DNA of 64,000 bases from positions 4,484,001 to 4,548,000 of the forward strand of contig NZ_CP049616.1 in assembly GCF_011068285.1 (NCBI RefSeq), given 5' to 3'. The first letter of the stretch is position 1; each line of letters begins with the position of its first letter. Below, piece after piece: positions 44,135 to 52,964 of the stretch. Position numbers and translations under genes: made by a program. Source of the DNA: Flagellimonas oceani (GTDB lineage Bacteria > Bacteroidota > Bacteroidia > Flavobacteriales > Flavobacteriaceae). Under the pieces are notes generated by a model that saw only the letters and a list, made by a program, of their open reading frames with translations, was not told the origin of the DNA and did not search any database.

Positions 44135-44174
44135 AGTTATGAGTTATGAGTCTGAAATTCAATAACCCATAACT
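44135..44174. repeat. Short tandem/inverted repeat between hppD and hmgA
   Basis: AGTTATGAGTTATGAGT (44135-44151) is a 7-base unit repeated twice plus three bases. CATAACT (44168-44174) is its inverse, giving a weak hairpin in the gap between two cotranscribed genes. It resembles the degenerate repeats often left between flavobacterial genes. Confidence 0.4.
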
Positions 44175-44192
44175 CAACCCTCGTAACTATGA

Positions 44193-45326
44193 TTAGTGCA
44201 ATGTGCCTCGAAGCTCTTGCTCACGCTCTATGGCTTCGAACAATGCTTTAAAGTTACCTTTTCCAAACGACTGTGCGCCCTTTCTTTGAATAATTTCGAA
44301 GAACATCGTTGGTCTTGGTTCTACTGGTTTTGTGAAGATTTGCAACAAGTACCCTTCGTCATCACGGTCCACCAAGATGCCCAATTCCTTCAATGGGGCA
44401 ATGTCCTCGTCAATTTCGCCTACACGGTCGGTAACTGCATCGTAATAGGTTGATGGAACTCTTAGGAACTCCACACCGCGACTTCTGAGGTCGCGAACTG
44501 TTTTAATGATGTCATCTGTAGCCACGGCAATATGCTGAACACCTTCGTCTTCGTAAAAATCCAAATATTCTTCTACCTGCGATTTTTTCTGGCCTTCGGC
44601 CGGCTCGTTGATCGGGAATTTGATTCTCCCGTTTCCGTTGCTCATCACTTTGCTCATCAAAGCGGTGTATTCGGTGGAAATGTCTTTGTCATCAAACGAA
44701 AGGATATTCTTGAACCCCATTACATCTTCATAGAATTTCACCCAATGGTTCATTTTGTTCCATCCCACGTTGCCCACCATATGGTCCACGAATTTTAGAC
44801 CGGTAGGCTCCGGATTATAGTCGGGCGTCTCCCATTTTTTGTAGCCTGGAAGGAAGATGCCATTGTAATCTTTGCGTTCCACGAAAATATGGACGGTTTC
44901 ACCATAGGTGTAGATTCCGGCGCGAACCACTTTACCATCCTTGTCCTCTTCAACTTTGGGTTCCATATAAGATTTTGCACCGCGTTCCATGGCATTGTTG
45001 TAGGCTTGCGTGGCATCTTCCACCCAAAGTGCTACAACTTTCACCCCGTCACCGTGCTTGTCTATATGTTTTCCTATCTCGGTTCCACTTTTTAGGGGGG
45101 AAGTAAGCACCAATCGGATTTTATCCTGCACCACCACATAGCTCTCCCGGTCGCGTAGGCCGGTTTCCAGACCTGCCTGGGCATAAGATTGAAAACCAAA
45201 GGCGGTTTTGTAAAAGTGTGCGGCCTGTTTGGAATTGCCCACATACAATTCAATGTAATCGGTCCCGTTGATGGGCATAAAATCTTCGGAAGTATTCGAT
45301 TCTTTTGGAAGTGTTGACGTCTCCAT
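44193..45326 (-). CDS. hppD: 4-hydroxyphenylpyruvate dioxygenase
   Basis: 377 residues in two vicinal-oxygen-chelate halves. The C-terminal half has the iron ligands: His in LKFVDHMVGNVGWNKMNHW, His in DEGVQHIAVATDDI and Glu in TMFFEIIQRKG. It converts 4-hydroxyphenylpyruvate to homogentisate. It is first of the catabolic genes (hppD, hmgA, fahA, flavin-reductase-like). On its far side lies a divergent MarR-family gene, with two palindromes in the shared control region, so substrate- or product-controlled repression is likely. Confidence 0.97.
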   Translation of the reverse strand: METSTLPKESNTSEDFMPINGTDYIELYVGNSKQAAHFYKTAFGFQSYAQAGLETGLRDRESYVVVQDKIRLVLTSPLKSGTEIGKHIDKHGDGVKVVALWVEDATQAYNNAMERGAKSYMEPKVEEDKDGKVVRAGIYTYGETVHIFVERKDYNGIFLPGYKKWETPDYNPEPTGLKFVDHMVGNVGWNKMNHWVKFYEDVMGFKNILSFDDKDISTEYTALMSKVMSNGNGRIKFPINEPAEGQKKSQVEEYLDFYEDEGVQHIAVATDDIIKTVRDLRSRGVEFLRVPSTYYDAVTDRVGEIDEDIAPLKELGILVDRDDEGYLLQIFTKPVEPRPTMFFEIIQRKGAQSFGKGNFKALFEAIEREQELRGTLH

Positions 45327-45357
45327 AATTTATTTTGATTTTTATTGTTCAGTTTTA

Positions 45358-45421
45358 TTTTGTTGCATCAACAACAAAAATAATAAATTTGAGACACGAA
45401 AGCGATTTCTGTAACAGAAAT
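45358..45421. promoter_or_regulatory. hppD-marR control region: hppD -7 box and two palindromes
   Basis: On the minus strand TATTTTTG (45382-45375) matches TAnnTTTG for hppD. TTTTGTTG-N6-CAACAAAA (45358-45379) overlaps that box. ATTTCTGT-A-ACAGAAAT (45405-45421) is a perfect 17-bp palindrome, the size typical of MarR-family operators, placed over the expected -33 region. Binding there would block hppD and could also affect marR. Confidence 0.55.
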
Positions 45422-45476
45422 TTGAGTTAAAATTGATGCCGCTACGGAACATCATATCCGTCTGAACAGGAATCCC

Positions 45477-45484
45477 TATTTTTG
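45477..45484 (+). promoter_or_regulatory. -7 box of the marR gene
   Basis: TATTTTTG matches TAnnTTTG and lies 18 bp before the marR ATG, which implies a very short leader. An imperfect inverted pair ACGGA-N8-TCCGT (45444-45461) lies just upstream. Confidence 0.4.
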
Positions 45485-45502
45485 TGGCTATTCTTTTAAA
45501 AA

Positions 45503-45958
45503 ATGCTCAGTCGTATAGATGAAATACAAGGGATGGGGTTCCATTTGGATTTGGTGCTCCGTAAGATTCAAAAGGCGTATTTGCGCAAATTTGATGAGCT
45601 TGGTGTGGACACGACCATTGAGCAATGGGTGATCCTGTATCAAATCCATCAATTGGGAGATGATGCCAGTCAGCGCGACATTGTGAACGAGAACTTTCGC
45701 AACCGTGCCACCACTTCGAGGGTAATTGGTGGACTGGAAAAAAAAGGTTGGATTTCCAAGACCCGTTTTGATGGGGATCAAAAGCGTTTTAAACTGGAAC
45801 TGACCCCAAAAGGACAGGAAATTCTTGACCTCACACTTCCCAGTGCATTGGCCTTAAGAAAATTGGCCATAAAAGATGTGGATCCATCAGAATTTGAAAC
45901 CTTTTTGAGGGTATTGGACAAAATGGGGGAGAACTACGAGGAAAATCAGCCCCAATAA
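45503..45958 (+). CDS. MarR-family transcriptional regulator
   Basis: 151 residues. A winged helix-turn-helix is seen at about 45-110: EQWVILYQIHQLGDDASQRDIVNENFRN, the recognition helix RATTSRVIGGLEKKGWISKTR and the wing DGDQKRFKLELTPKGQEIL. N- and C-terminal helices form the dimer. It diverges from hppD, so it is the probable repressor of tyrosine catabolism, responding to a pathway compound. Its last 13 bases overlap the convergent permease gene. Confidence 0.9.
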   Translation: MLSRIDEIQGMGFHLDLVLRKIQKAYLRKFDELGVDTTIEQWVILYQIHQLGDDASQRDIVNENFRNRATTSRVIGGLEKKGWISKTRFDGDQKRFKLELTPKGQEILDLTLPSALALRKLAIKDVDPSEFETFLRVLDKMGENYEENQPQ

Positions 45959-46683
45959 TCGAACGCCAGTTTGGTGATGGTGGCCAACCCGATGAACAGA
46001 ATAAAAATCAAACTCAGTTTGCGGAACTTTTCCTGGGGAATGTAATGCAGTATCTTTTTCCCCAAATAGGTGCCTATCAATCCAATCGCGAACAAAAATG
46101 GCAGGTACATCAACTCTTGCTTTCCAATGTAGCCATTTCCGTAGTAGACAAAGGTTCGGGAGAAATCAATCATAAAATCTATGAAAGCCGAGGTAGCGAT
46201 AAAGGCACTCTTCTCCAAATTGAAGGCGGCCATGGTCAATCCTCGAATGGCACCGCCCGTACCCAAAAGTCCTGCGGAAAAACCAGACAATGACCCTCCG
46301 ATGATGGAATTTTTTTTGTTGGGAAGAATGACGATTTCACTTTTGATGAGGAACAACAAACTGAAAACCACAAGGAAAACCCCCAACACAATTTCAAGGA
46401 TGGCACTATCGGCTATTTTTGATAGAAATCCCCCAATAATGACAAATAGCACCGACGGAACACCGATATAGAGCAACAGTTTTTTGTCCAGCCCTTTCTT
46501 GAAAAGAAATATTTTGCTGAGGTTACTGGAGAGGTGAAAGATGGCCGTCATTCCCAGAACGGAGTAAAAATCAAAGTAAAAATTCCCCAGAGGCACAAAA
46601 AATACCGACGAGCCAAACCCGCCAATGGTACCGATGATTTCCGCGACCAAGGCCAAGAGCAGAAAAATGTAATTGACTTTCAT
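45946..46683 (-). CDS. TauE/SafE-family membrane permease
   Basis: 245 residues with seven to eight spans. The internal duplication typical of the family is visible in LVAEIIGTIGGFGSSVFFVPL and SGFSAGLLGTGGAIRGLTMAAFNL, each with a glycine-rich G-x-GG core. LGVFLVVFSLLFLIK and IGLIGTYLGKKILHYIPQEKFRKL are further family features. Such proteins are thought to move sulfite, sulfoacetate or other small organic anions. It converges with marR (13-bp overlap). No sulfur-metabolism gene is adjacent, so the substrate is open. Confidence 0.88.
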   Translation of the reverse strand: MKVNYIFLLLALVAEIIGTIGGFGSSVFFVPLGNFYFDFYSVLGMTAIFHLSSNLSKIFLFKKGLDKKLLLYIGVPSVLFVIIGGFLSKIADSAILEIVLGVFLVVFSLLFLIKSEIVILPNKKNSIIGGSLSGFSAGLLGTGGAIRGLTMAAFNLEKSAFIATSAFIDFMIDFSRTFVYYGNGYIGKQELMYLPFLFAIGLIGTYLGKKILHYIPQEKFRKLSLIFILFIGLATITKLAFDYWG

Positions 46684-46863
46684 ACCTCTGAAAGATAGCT
46701 TGGTAATTTATTTGAATACAGATTTTATGTCATTTTAACCAAAAATAATCTTAAAATTAGGTTTTTGGGTTAATGGAGCATATAAACTGGACAATCTATT
46801 GGACGCGGAGATAGGAAAACTGCTGCAACTTTGTACCCGTATAACTTTAGATATACAATTGCT

Positions 46864-47427
46864 ATGAAAAAGAATATGTTTTACCCAACAATATGGTCGA
46901 CAGCTCCTTACACGCCTAATGTAATAGCGGATTGGGATGGTTCCGACTCAAAAATTACCGAATTGATCCTGAAAAATGAGGCGGCCACATCGCTCAACGT
47001 TTCCGAAATGCACTTGAACATTACTAAGTTCTCGGCTGTGGATGAGCAGGGCAATGAGCATTTTATTATTGATTTTCCCGGCCAGAACCCGGTTACCCTT
47101 AAAGGCATTGCCTCTGGAAACTTCATCCGTTCCAAAAGCGTGCTATCTCTGCCCGAAGGGAAATATGTTGCGCTGCGCTTTTATATGGCGGAGTGGGGCA
47201 ACCAGTTTGTTTATCACGATGGATTGACCGAGTCCGCAAACTCGTTCAACCGTTTGGATTTTCCGATTGAGGATGGCTTTAAGGTAGAAAAAAATAACGC
47301 CCCCGAAGTTAAATTGTGGTTTGACTTTGCTCCCTACCAGTGGAAGCGACACTTTAAACCGCTTACGGATTTGTTTATGGGGAGCAAAAGTCAAAAACCA
47401 CGTTTGGCCAATAGTTTTGGCCATTGA
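46864..47427 (+). CDS. Uncharacterised beta-rich protein, 187 residues
   Basis: From the ATG at 46864 (MKKNMFYPTIWS); a TTG-type upstream start is unlikely. There is no signal peptide or membrane span. Alternating strands such as KITELILKNEAATSL, EMHLNITKFSAVDEQG, GKYVALRFYMAEW and EVKLWFDFAPYQW suggest a beta sandwich, with a basic tail (KSQKPRLAN). I do not recognise a family. It is a single-gene unit: divergent from the permease gene, and followed by a strong terminator shared with the SET-domain gene. Confidence 0.65.
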   Translation: MKKNMFYPTIWSTAPYTPNVIADWDGSDSKITELILKNEAATSLNVSEMHLNITKFSAVDEQGNEHFIIDFPGQNPVTLKGIASGNFIRSKSVLSLPEGKYVALRFYMAEWGNQFVYHDGLTESANSFNRLDFPIEDGFKVEKNNAPEVKLWFDFAPYQWKRHFKPLTDLFMGSKSQKPRLANSFGH

Positions 47428-47451
47428 TCATTATGCTATGAAAAGGAATGG

Positions 47452-47477
47452 AAAAGGCACCGATCGGTGCCTTTTTT
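47452..47477. terminator. Bidirectional terminator
   Basis: AAAAGGCACCGATCGGTGCCTTTT is a perfect palindrome (47452-47475) followed by TT on the plus strand and preceded by a matching A-run. It lies between the convergent beta-rich protein and SET-domain genes. Confidence 0.85.
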
Positions 47478-48087
47478 AATTGTGTGCCATACTTTCTAGA
47501 GTTGTGCCCTGATAGAAATTGTTCAAAATTGATTCCATTTCCTCCTTACCGTTTGCAATACGACCTATTCTGTTCCAAAGTTCATCATCTAGTAGAACTT
47601 TGAGGGGCTGTTGCTGTTTGGTGATGTTGCCAAATACCTTTTTGATCTTGTTGTCCCAAACCTTGTAGTATTTAAGTAGGTCGTCGGGGTAGACGATTTT
47701 ACGGCGGGTTCCTTCATCGGCAGCCCGGAAAGGCAGGGGAATGTTGAGGTAACCGTAGTCGTCCGTTAGTTGTTCCCCAGGCTGAATGTCCCTTATGGCG
47801 ATTTCAAAATCGTATGCAGTGGTCAAACAGTTGGAATTGAAACTGTGGTTCACGTACCGCCCATTGTCCCAGCACAACACATAGTTGCCCTTGTTGTTCC
47901 GAAAAGTGTAGGTATCCAAAATATTCTGGTAAATGGGAGACATTTGTTGTAGTTCAAAAGGTGTGAACTCCCGGTCCAATTGATCAAGCACCCATGTGAT
48001 GGTGCCTGCGGGAATTAGTTTGGTGGCCACCACACCGTAGCCGATTTCATTGCTTATAAAGCGTAATTCTGTATCTGGGTGAATCAT
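47476..48087 (-). CDS. SET-domain protein
   Basis: 203 residues. SET motifs are in order: N-terminal NEIGYGVVATKLIPAGTI, central GRYVNHSFNSNCLTT (the RxxNHS/C AdoMet-binding knot) and GEQLTDDYGY (catalytic Tyr region). The cysteine-rich post-SET region of eukaryotic enzymes is absent; instead there is a helical C-terminus from about 130. Such proteins methylate lysines with S-adenosylmethionine; bacterial targets are mostly unknown. There is no signal peptide. It stands alone between a terminator and the NIPSNAP-like lipoprotein gene. Confidence 0.87.
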   Translation of the reverse strand: MIHPDTELRFISNEIGYGVVATKLIPAGTITWVLDQLDREFTPFELQQMSPIYQNILDTYTFRNNKGNYVLCWDNGRYVNHSFNSNCLTTAYDFEIAIRDIQPGEQLTDDYGYLNIPLPFRAADEGTRRKIVYPDDLLKYYKVWDNKIKKVFGNITKQQQPLKVLLDDELWNRIGRIANGKEEMESILNNFYQGTTLESMAHN

Positions 48088-48189
48088 TTTATACCTATTA
48101 AAAATTGATTGAAGGTATAAAATTGTTTGATCTGTTGATGTGTTTTTTTTTGGATAAAGATTACATATAAGTATATGAAAAACAAATAT

Positions 48190-49008
48190 TTAATAATCCG
48201 AATATTCAGTGGGGTAGAGGAACCACATATCAATATGCGACATGTTGTTTTTGTATTTGGGCATGGCGATAAGTTTTTTCCACTCGGGAGAATTTATAAA
48301 GGCGTCCCAATGCTTGTTTCGGGCATCCATGTCGGCATGGGTGGTCATGTACATTAAGTTGGGCATGTTGGCACCGGAAAGTACCTCGCCATAAAACACG
48401 GCCTGAAAGTCCAATCTGTCAAAAAGTGGGATTTCGCCCCCGGCGTTGAACATATCCACTTTGTTGCGGTAGTATTTTTCAGTGGCGGACTCGTAACTCC
48501 GAAGTTCATAAACGCGTTCCAACCTGGGATTGTCCAAATCGGGAACCTCCATTTTGGGCATATCCGGGAAGGCTTTCAGGATAATGGATTGGATGCGGGT
48601 ATAAGGTGGGTTATCAAAACTGGCATCGATGTATTCGCTTCCAGCGGTCGTATATGTCTGGTCTTCCAAAAGTTGATTTTCCAGCTCTTGGAACTGCAGT
48701 AAACTTTCAAATGGTATCAAAACAAATATTTTTTGGATGGTGTCCGTTTCTGAGATACGGGATTTAAACACCCCGACTTTATCGATTCCTTGTTTTTTAA
48801 CGGCCGGTAGAAAGGCGTTTTTCAGGTAATTGTCCGTTGTGGCAATCTGGTCTTCGGAACTGAAGGAATAGATTTTAAGCTGATAGAATTCCCTTTGGTC
48901 TTCTGTGATTTCTGCTGTTTCAGTGGTTTCCTTTGTTTCGGGGGTAGGATTACCACAGCTTGTTATGACTAAAGTGACGAAAAGCAAAAGAAGTTGGATG
49001 GTTTTCAT
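48190..49008 (-). CDS. NIPSNAP-family lipoprotein
   Basis: 272 residues. Signal peptide with lipobox VITSC (Cys18), then a Thr/Glu-rich linker (PETKETTETAEITEDQ). The rest has two dimeric alpha/beta-barrel-like NIPSNAP units: REFYQLKIYSFSSEDQ onward to about 150, and RVYELRSYESATEKYYRNKVDMFNAGGE, LDFQAVFYGEVLSGANMPNLMYMTTHADMDAR from about 165. Similar lipoproteins are common in Bacteroidota, often near sugar dehydrogenases; none is present here, and the function is unknown. It ends with the tail MWFLYPTEYSDY. Confidence 0.85.
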   Translation of the reverse strand: MKTIQLLLLFVTLVITSCGNPTPETKETTETAEITEDQREFYQLKIYSFSSEDQIATTDNYLKNAFLPAVKKQGIDKVGVFKSRISETDTIQKIFVLIPFESLLQFQELENQLLEDQTYTTAGSEYIDASFDNPPYTRIQSIILKAFPDMPKMEVPDLDNPRLERVYELRSYESATEKYYRNKVDMFNAGGEIPLFDRLDFQAVFYGEVLSGANMPNLMYMTTHADMDARNKHWDAFINSPEWKKLIAMPKYKNNMSHIDMWFLYPTEYSDY

Positions 49009-49257
49009 GGTATGCAGTTGAATTTGATGATGTTGAAAGGTGTCAAAAACGACGTCTCAAGATACGGATTTATTTAGTCTGCCAGGTTTTGTTTTTTGAA
49101 GCTAAAGCAATCAAACCTAATGTGGACCTCAATATTGCTAAACTATGGCGAAGTACAGCAAAACTGCAACAACACGATGATGGGGAGAATGATTTTGGAG
49201 GGTTTCATTTTTTAGACAAGCAAGATTGAGTTTGAAAATAAAATATTTAGTGCTTGA

Positions 49258-50043
49258 TTAATTTTTATAATCAAAGTCTAGTTCAAAAGCTTGATTGATA
49301 GAATCAATATTTTTTATCACATAAGTAAGCTCTCCTTTTTCAAATGCCTTCTCACCCATATAGTCAATGGGTTGGATAAAATATTTTCTATCCTTAACAT
49401 CAAAAAATCTTACAAAGCCATAGTGAAATGCCGACTTCACATTAGTCCATTCTGTTTGGGCTCGTGTCCCAAGATAGTCATAGGTCAAAACAGTATCAGG
49501 TAAGCCAATGGTTATGTTCTTTAATTCAAATTCTGACTGATTGTGAAGTTTAAATTTTAAAAATTCATTGTCGTCAATATGAGAGAAGTCATAAATAATT
49601 GGTAATTGAAACTTTTTTTCGTTTTTCTTAGTTACAAAGTGAAATTGCATTCCCCAACCATTGTCAAATGCCAGAACCCCATATTCTTTATTAAAAAGTA
49701 GAGGGCCCATTCCGTCAGGAATGGGTTCGGTTTCATATTTGTCAAATACTGATTCTTCAACAAGATATTTTTTCTCTTTCAAGTAAAATTGCTCTGGCCC
49801 AAAGTATATTTTGTCTTGGTGCTTTAGATACTGAAAACTCATGCTTTTAGTTGAATCTACTAAATTTTCATATCGGTATTTTATTAAACTATCACTCTCT
49901 ACTCTGGTCAACTCTATCTGATTTTCTCTAACCATTTCTTCAAAATCAAAGACAACAAGCTTTCTTGATTCAATAGAAACAATATCATTTTTGGATTTAC
50001 ACCCAATTAATATGAAAAGACATAAGTAAAGATACTTTCTCAA
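49258..50043 (-). CDS. Predicted lipoprotein of unknown function
   Basis: 261 residues with a short signal peptide and lipobox LIGC (Cys15). The mature part is polar and Lys/Asp/Tyr-rich with mixed strands (KIYFGPEQFYLKEKKYLVE, GVLAFDNGWGMQFHFVTKKNEKK). No known domain is recognised. Its coding sequence is clearly more A/T-rich than polA beside it, which could reflect acquisition from elsewhere. The start lies 21 bp after the polA stop on the same strand, so it could be cotranscribed with polA or use its own promoter. Confidence 0.68.
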   Translation of the reverse strand: MRKYLYLCLFILIGCKSKNDIVSIESRKLVVFDFEEMVRENQIELTRVESDSLIKYRYENLVDSTKSMSFQYLKHQDKIYFGPEQFYLKEKKYLVEESVFDKYETEPIPDGMGPLLFNKEYGVLAFDNGWGMQFHFVTKKNEKKFQLPIIYDFSHIDDNEFLKFKLHNQSEFELKNITIGLPDTVLTYDYLGTRAQTEWTNVKSAFHYGFVRFFDVKDRKYFIQPIDYMGEKAFEKGELTYVIKNIDSINQAFELDFDYKN

Positions 50044-50064
50044 AACAGAATAGTAAAATTATTA

Positions 50065-52899
50065 TCAATGCGCCTCCAACCAATTCTCACCAATCCCTAC
50101 TTCCACATCCAACGGCACGGAGAGTTTGTAGGCGTGCTCCATTTCCGATTTAATGAGTTCTTTCATTTCTTCCAACTCGGGTTTGTAGCAATCGAACACC
50201 AATTCATCGTGCACCTGTAGCAACATCTTGGTCTTGTAGTTGCCTTCGGAAAGCTTTTTATGGATGTTGATCATCGCAATTTTGATAATGTCCGCCGCAC
50301 TTCCCTGTATCGGCGCATTCACCGCGTTGCGTTCCGCAGCTCCGCGCACCACTTGGTTCCCTGCATTAATATCTTTTAAATATCTGCGACGGCCCAGTAC
50401 CGTTTGCACATAGCCGTTATCACGGGCAAAATCTACCAGTTCGCTCATGTAATTGCGCAATTTTGGGTAGGTTTTGTAATAAGTGTCAATGAGTTCCTTG
50501 GCTTCGGCACGTGTCAAATCCGTTTGATTGCTCAACCCAAAGGCCGATACCCCGTAAATAATCCCAAAGTTCACCGTTTTGGCGTTGCTACGCTGTTCGC
50601 GGGTCACTTTATCAATCGGCACGTTGAACACCCTTGATGCGGTGGAAGCGTGAATGTCCTCTCCATTCTTAAAGGCCGAAATCATCGTGTCCTCTTCGCT
50701 TAATGCGGCAATGATACGCAATTCAATCTGGGAGTAATCCGCGGCCAAGAGCACATAATTTTCATCCCGCGGGATGAACGCCTTCCGCACTTGTCGTCCC
50801 CGCTCGGTACGGATGGGAATATTTTGAAGGTTTGGATTGTTGCTGCTCAAACGGCCCGTAGCGGCCACGGTCTGCATGTAATCCGTATGAACCCGGCCTG
50901 TTTTTTTCTGGACCTCGTTGGGCAAGGCATCCACGTAGGTGCTCTTTAATTTGGCCAATCCCCGGTAATCCAATACATTCTTTATAATTTCATGGTCCTT
51001 CGCCAAGTAGGACAACACATCTTCCGAAGTGGAAAACTGGCCTGTTTTGGTCTTTTTCGGTTTGTCCACCAGTTTTAACTTGCCAAATAGGATGTCGCCC
51101 AATTGTTTGGGAGAGGCAATATTGAATTCCTCGCCAGCATCTTCATAGATTTTCTTCTCCAGTTCCGCAATATCGGTCTCAAGTGCGGCCGATAGATCGT
51201 TTAGGTAACTTTCGTTCAAATTGATGCCCTCCAGTTCCATGTCCGCCAGTACGCGAAGCAATGGGATTTCTATATCCGAAAACAGTTTATCCGTATGGGC
51301 ATCTTTGAGTTCCGGGGTAAATTTCAACCCTAATTGAAAGGTGATATCGGCATCCTCCACCGCATATTCCGTTTGTTTTTCCAAAGGAACATCGCGCATA
51401 CTGAGTTGGTTCTTGCCCTTTTTACCTATAAGTTCGGTAATGGAAATGGGCGTGTAATTGAGATAAGTTTCCGCAAGTACGTCCATGTTATGCCGCATAT
51501 CCGGGTTGATGAGGTAGTGGGCCAGCATGGTATCGAACAATCGTCCCTTCACTTCCACACCATAATTTTTCATCACTTTGATATCGTACTTCAAGTTTTG
51601 CCCCACTTTTTCAATGTCTTCCGATTCAAAGAACGGACGTAGTTTTTCAATCAGTGGTTGTGCATCGTTCCTGTTGTCGGGGAAGGGCACATAGAACCCT
51701 TTGCCGGGCGACCAGCTAAATGCAATTCCTACCAACTCCGCCTCCAAAGGATTAAGGGAAGTGGTCTCCGTATCAAAACATACCGAAGGTTGTTTCATCA
51801 ATAGTTCCAAAAAGAGCTCCATGCCCAATCCTTCCTGTACATTCTGGTAAAGATGCGGCACATCGCCGATGGTCATACGGCTGTTCACATCCTTAAGGGT
51901 CGCTGCGGCCTCGGTTGGGTCGCCACCGAACAAGGTAAATTGACCACTACCGGCCACTTTTGCTTCTTCTTTGGCCGTTTTTGTGCTGGTTACTTGAGTG
52001 GTGGCTTCGGCCTCTTCCGTAAACAGTTTGATGAATTGGTCCTTCAACCTGCGAAATTCGAGTTCCTCAAATATCTCTTGGACCTTTTCGGCATCGGGAG
52101 GACACATTTCGTAATCTTCGGCCTCAAACTTTACATCACAATCGGTCTTGATTTCGGCCAATTTTCTGGACAACCTTCCCAATTCGGCATTTTCCTCTAC
52201 CTTCTCCTTCATTTTGCCCTTGAGTTGGTCCGTATTGGCCAACAGTCCTTCCATGGAATCGAACTGCTCGATAAATTTTTTTGCGGTCTTATCGCCAACC
52301 CCGGGCAATCCTGGAATATTGTCACTGGCATCGCCCATCATCCCCAAGTAATCGATTACCTGTTCGGGGCGCTTAACGCCAAAGCGCTTTTGTACTTCGG
52401 GAATGCCCCAGATCTCTATACCGTTGCCCATTCTAGCAGGACGGTACATAAAAATGTTTTCGCTGACCAACTGACCAAAATCCTTATCGGGCGTTACCAT
52501 AAAAACTTTATAGTTTTCCTTTTCGGCCTGTTTGGCCACAGTTCCAATAAGGTCATCCGCTTCGTAACCTTCCAGTTCTACGATCGGGATTTTCATGGCC
52601 TGTAAAATTTGTTGGATATAGGGCACCGCAATGCGGATGGCATCGGGTGTTTCATCGCGGTTGGCTTTGTATTCTTCGAACATTTCGGTGCGTTCCACAC
52701 TACCGCCTTTGTCAAACGCAACGGCCAAATGGTCGGGCTGTTCCCGTTTGATCACATCAAAAAGGGAGTTCATAAAACCCATGATCGCTGAAGTGTCCAT
52801 TCCCTTGGAATTTATCCTTGGGTTTTTGATAAGGGCGTAGTAACCACGAAAAATAAGCGCGTAGGCGTCCAGTAGGAATAGTCTTTTTTGGTCAGACAT
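50065..52899 (-). CDS. polA: DNA polymerase I
   Basis: 944 residues with all three activities. The 5' nuclease (1-290) contains LLDAYALIFRGYYAL, VAFDKGG, EGYEADDLIGT and PGLPGVGDKTAKK. The 3'-5' proofreading domain (about 355-540) keeps DTETTSLNP and the later YAVEDADITFQL. The polymerase has motif A ADYSQIELRIIA, motif B RSNAKTVNFGIIYG and motif C VHDELVFD. It fills gaps and removes primers. A minus-strand TAACTTTG (52919-52926) could be its -7 box. Confidence 0.97.
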   Translation of the reverse strand: MSDQKRLFLLDAYALIFRGYYALIKNPRINSKGMDTSAIMGFMNSLFDVIKREQPDHLAVAFDKGGSVERTEMFEEYKANRDETPDAIRIAVPYIQQILQAMKIPIVELEGYEADDLIGTVAKQAEKENYKVFMVTPDKDFGQLVSENIFMYRPARMGNGIEIWGIPEVQKRFGVKRPEQVIDYLGMMGDASDNIPGLPGVGDKTAKKFIEQFDSMEGLLANTDQLKGKMKEKVEENAELGRLSRKLAEIKTDCDVKFEAEDYEMCPPDAEKVQEIFEELEFRRLKDQFIKLFTEEAEATTQVTSTKTAKEEAKVAGSGQFTLFGGDPTEAAATLKDVNSRMTIGDVPHLYQNVQEGLGMELFLELLMKQPSVCFDTETTSLNPLEAELVGIAFSWSPGKGFYVPFPDNRNDAQPLIEKLRPFFESEDIEKVGQNLKYDIKVMKNYGVEVKGRLFDTMLAHYLINPDMRHNMDVLAETYLNYTPISITELIGKKGKNQLSMRDVPLEKQTEYAVEDADITFQLGLKFTPELKDAHTDKLFSDIEIPLLRVLADMELEGINLNESYLNDLSAALETDIAELEKKIYEDAGEEFNIASPKQLGDILFGKLKLVDKPKKTKTGQFSTSEDVLSYLAKDHEIIKNVLDYRGLAKLKSTYVDALPNEVQKKTGRVHTDYMQTVAATGRLSSNNPNLQNIPIRTERGRQVRKAFIPRDENYVLLAADYSQIELRIIAALSEEDTMISAFKNGEDIHASTASRVFNVPIDKVTREQRSNAKTVNFGIIYGVSAFGLSNQTDLTRAEAKELIDTYYKTYPKLRNYMSELVDFARDNGYVQTVLGRRRYLKDINAGNQVVRGAAERNAVNAPIQGSAADIIKIAMINIHKKLSEGNYKTKMLLQVHDELVFDCYKPELEEMKELIKSEMEHAYKLSVPLDVEVGIGENWLEAH

Positions 52900-52964
52900 T
52901 TTATATTTTTTTGAAGTACAAAGTTAGAAGTACGAGTTTTTAAATGTACGAATTGCTGTTGAAA

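Noticed and set aside
44135..44174. AGTTATG repeats between hppD and hmgA as a riboswitch or attenuator
   Set aside because: Weak stem, no U-tract and no conserved aptamer pattern; recorded only as a repeat.
51853..52605. 250-codon plus-strand frame opposite polA
   Set aside because: Antisense of the proofreading and 5' nuclease domains; no recognisable protein.
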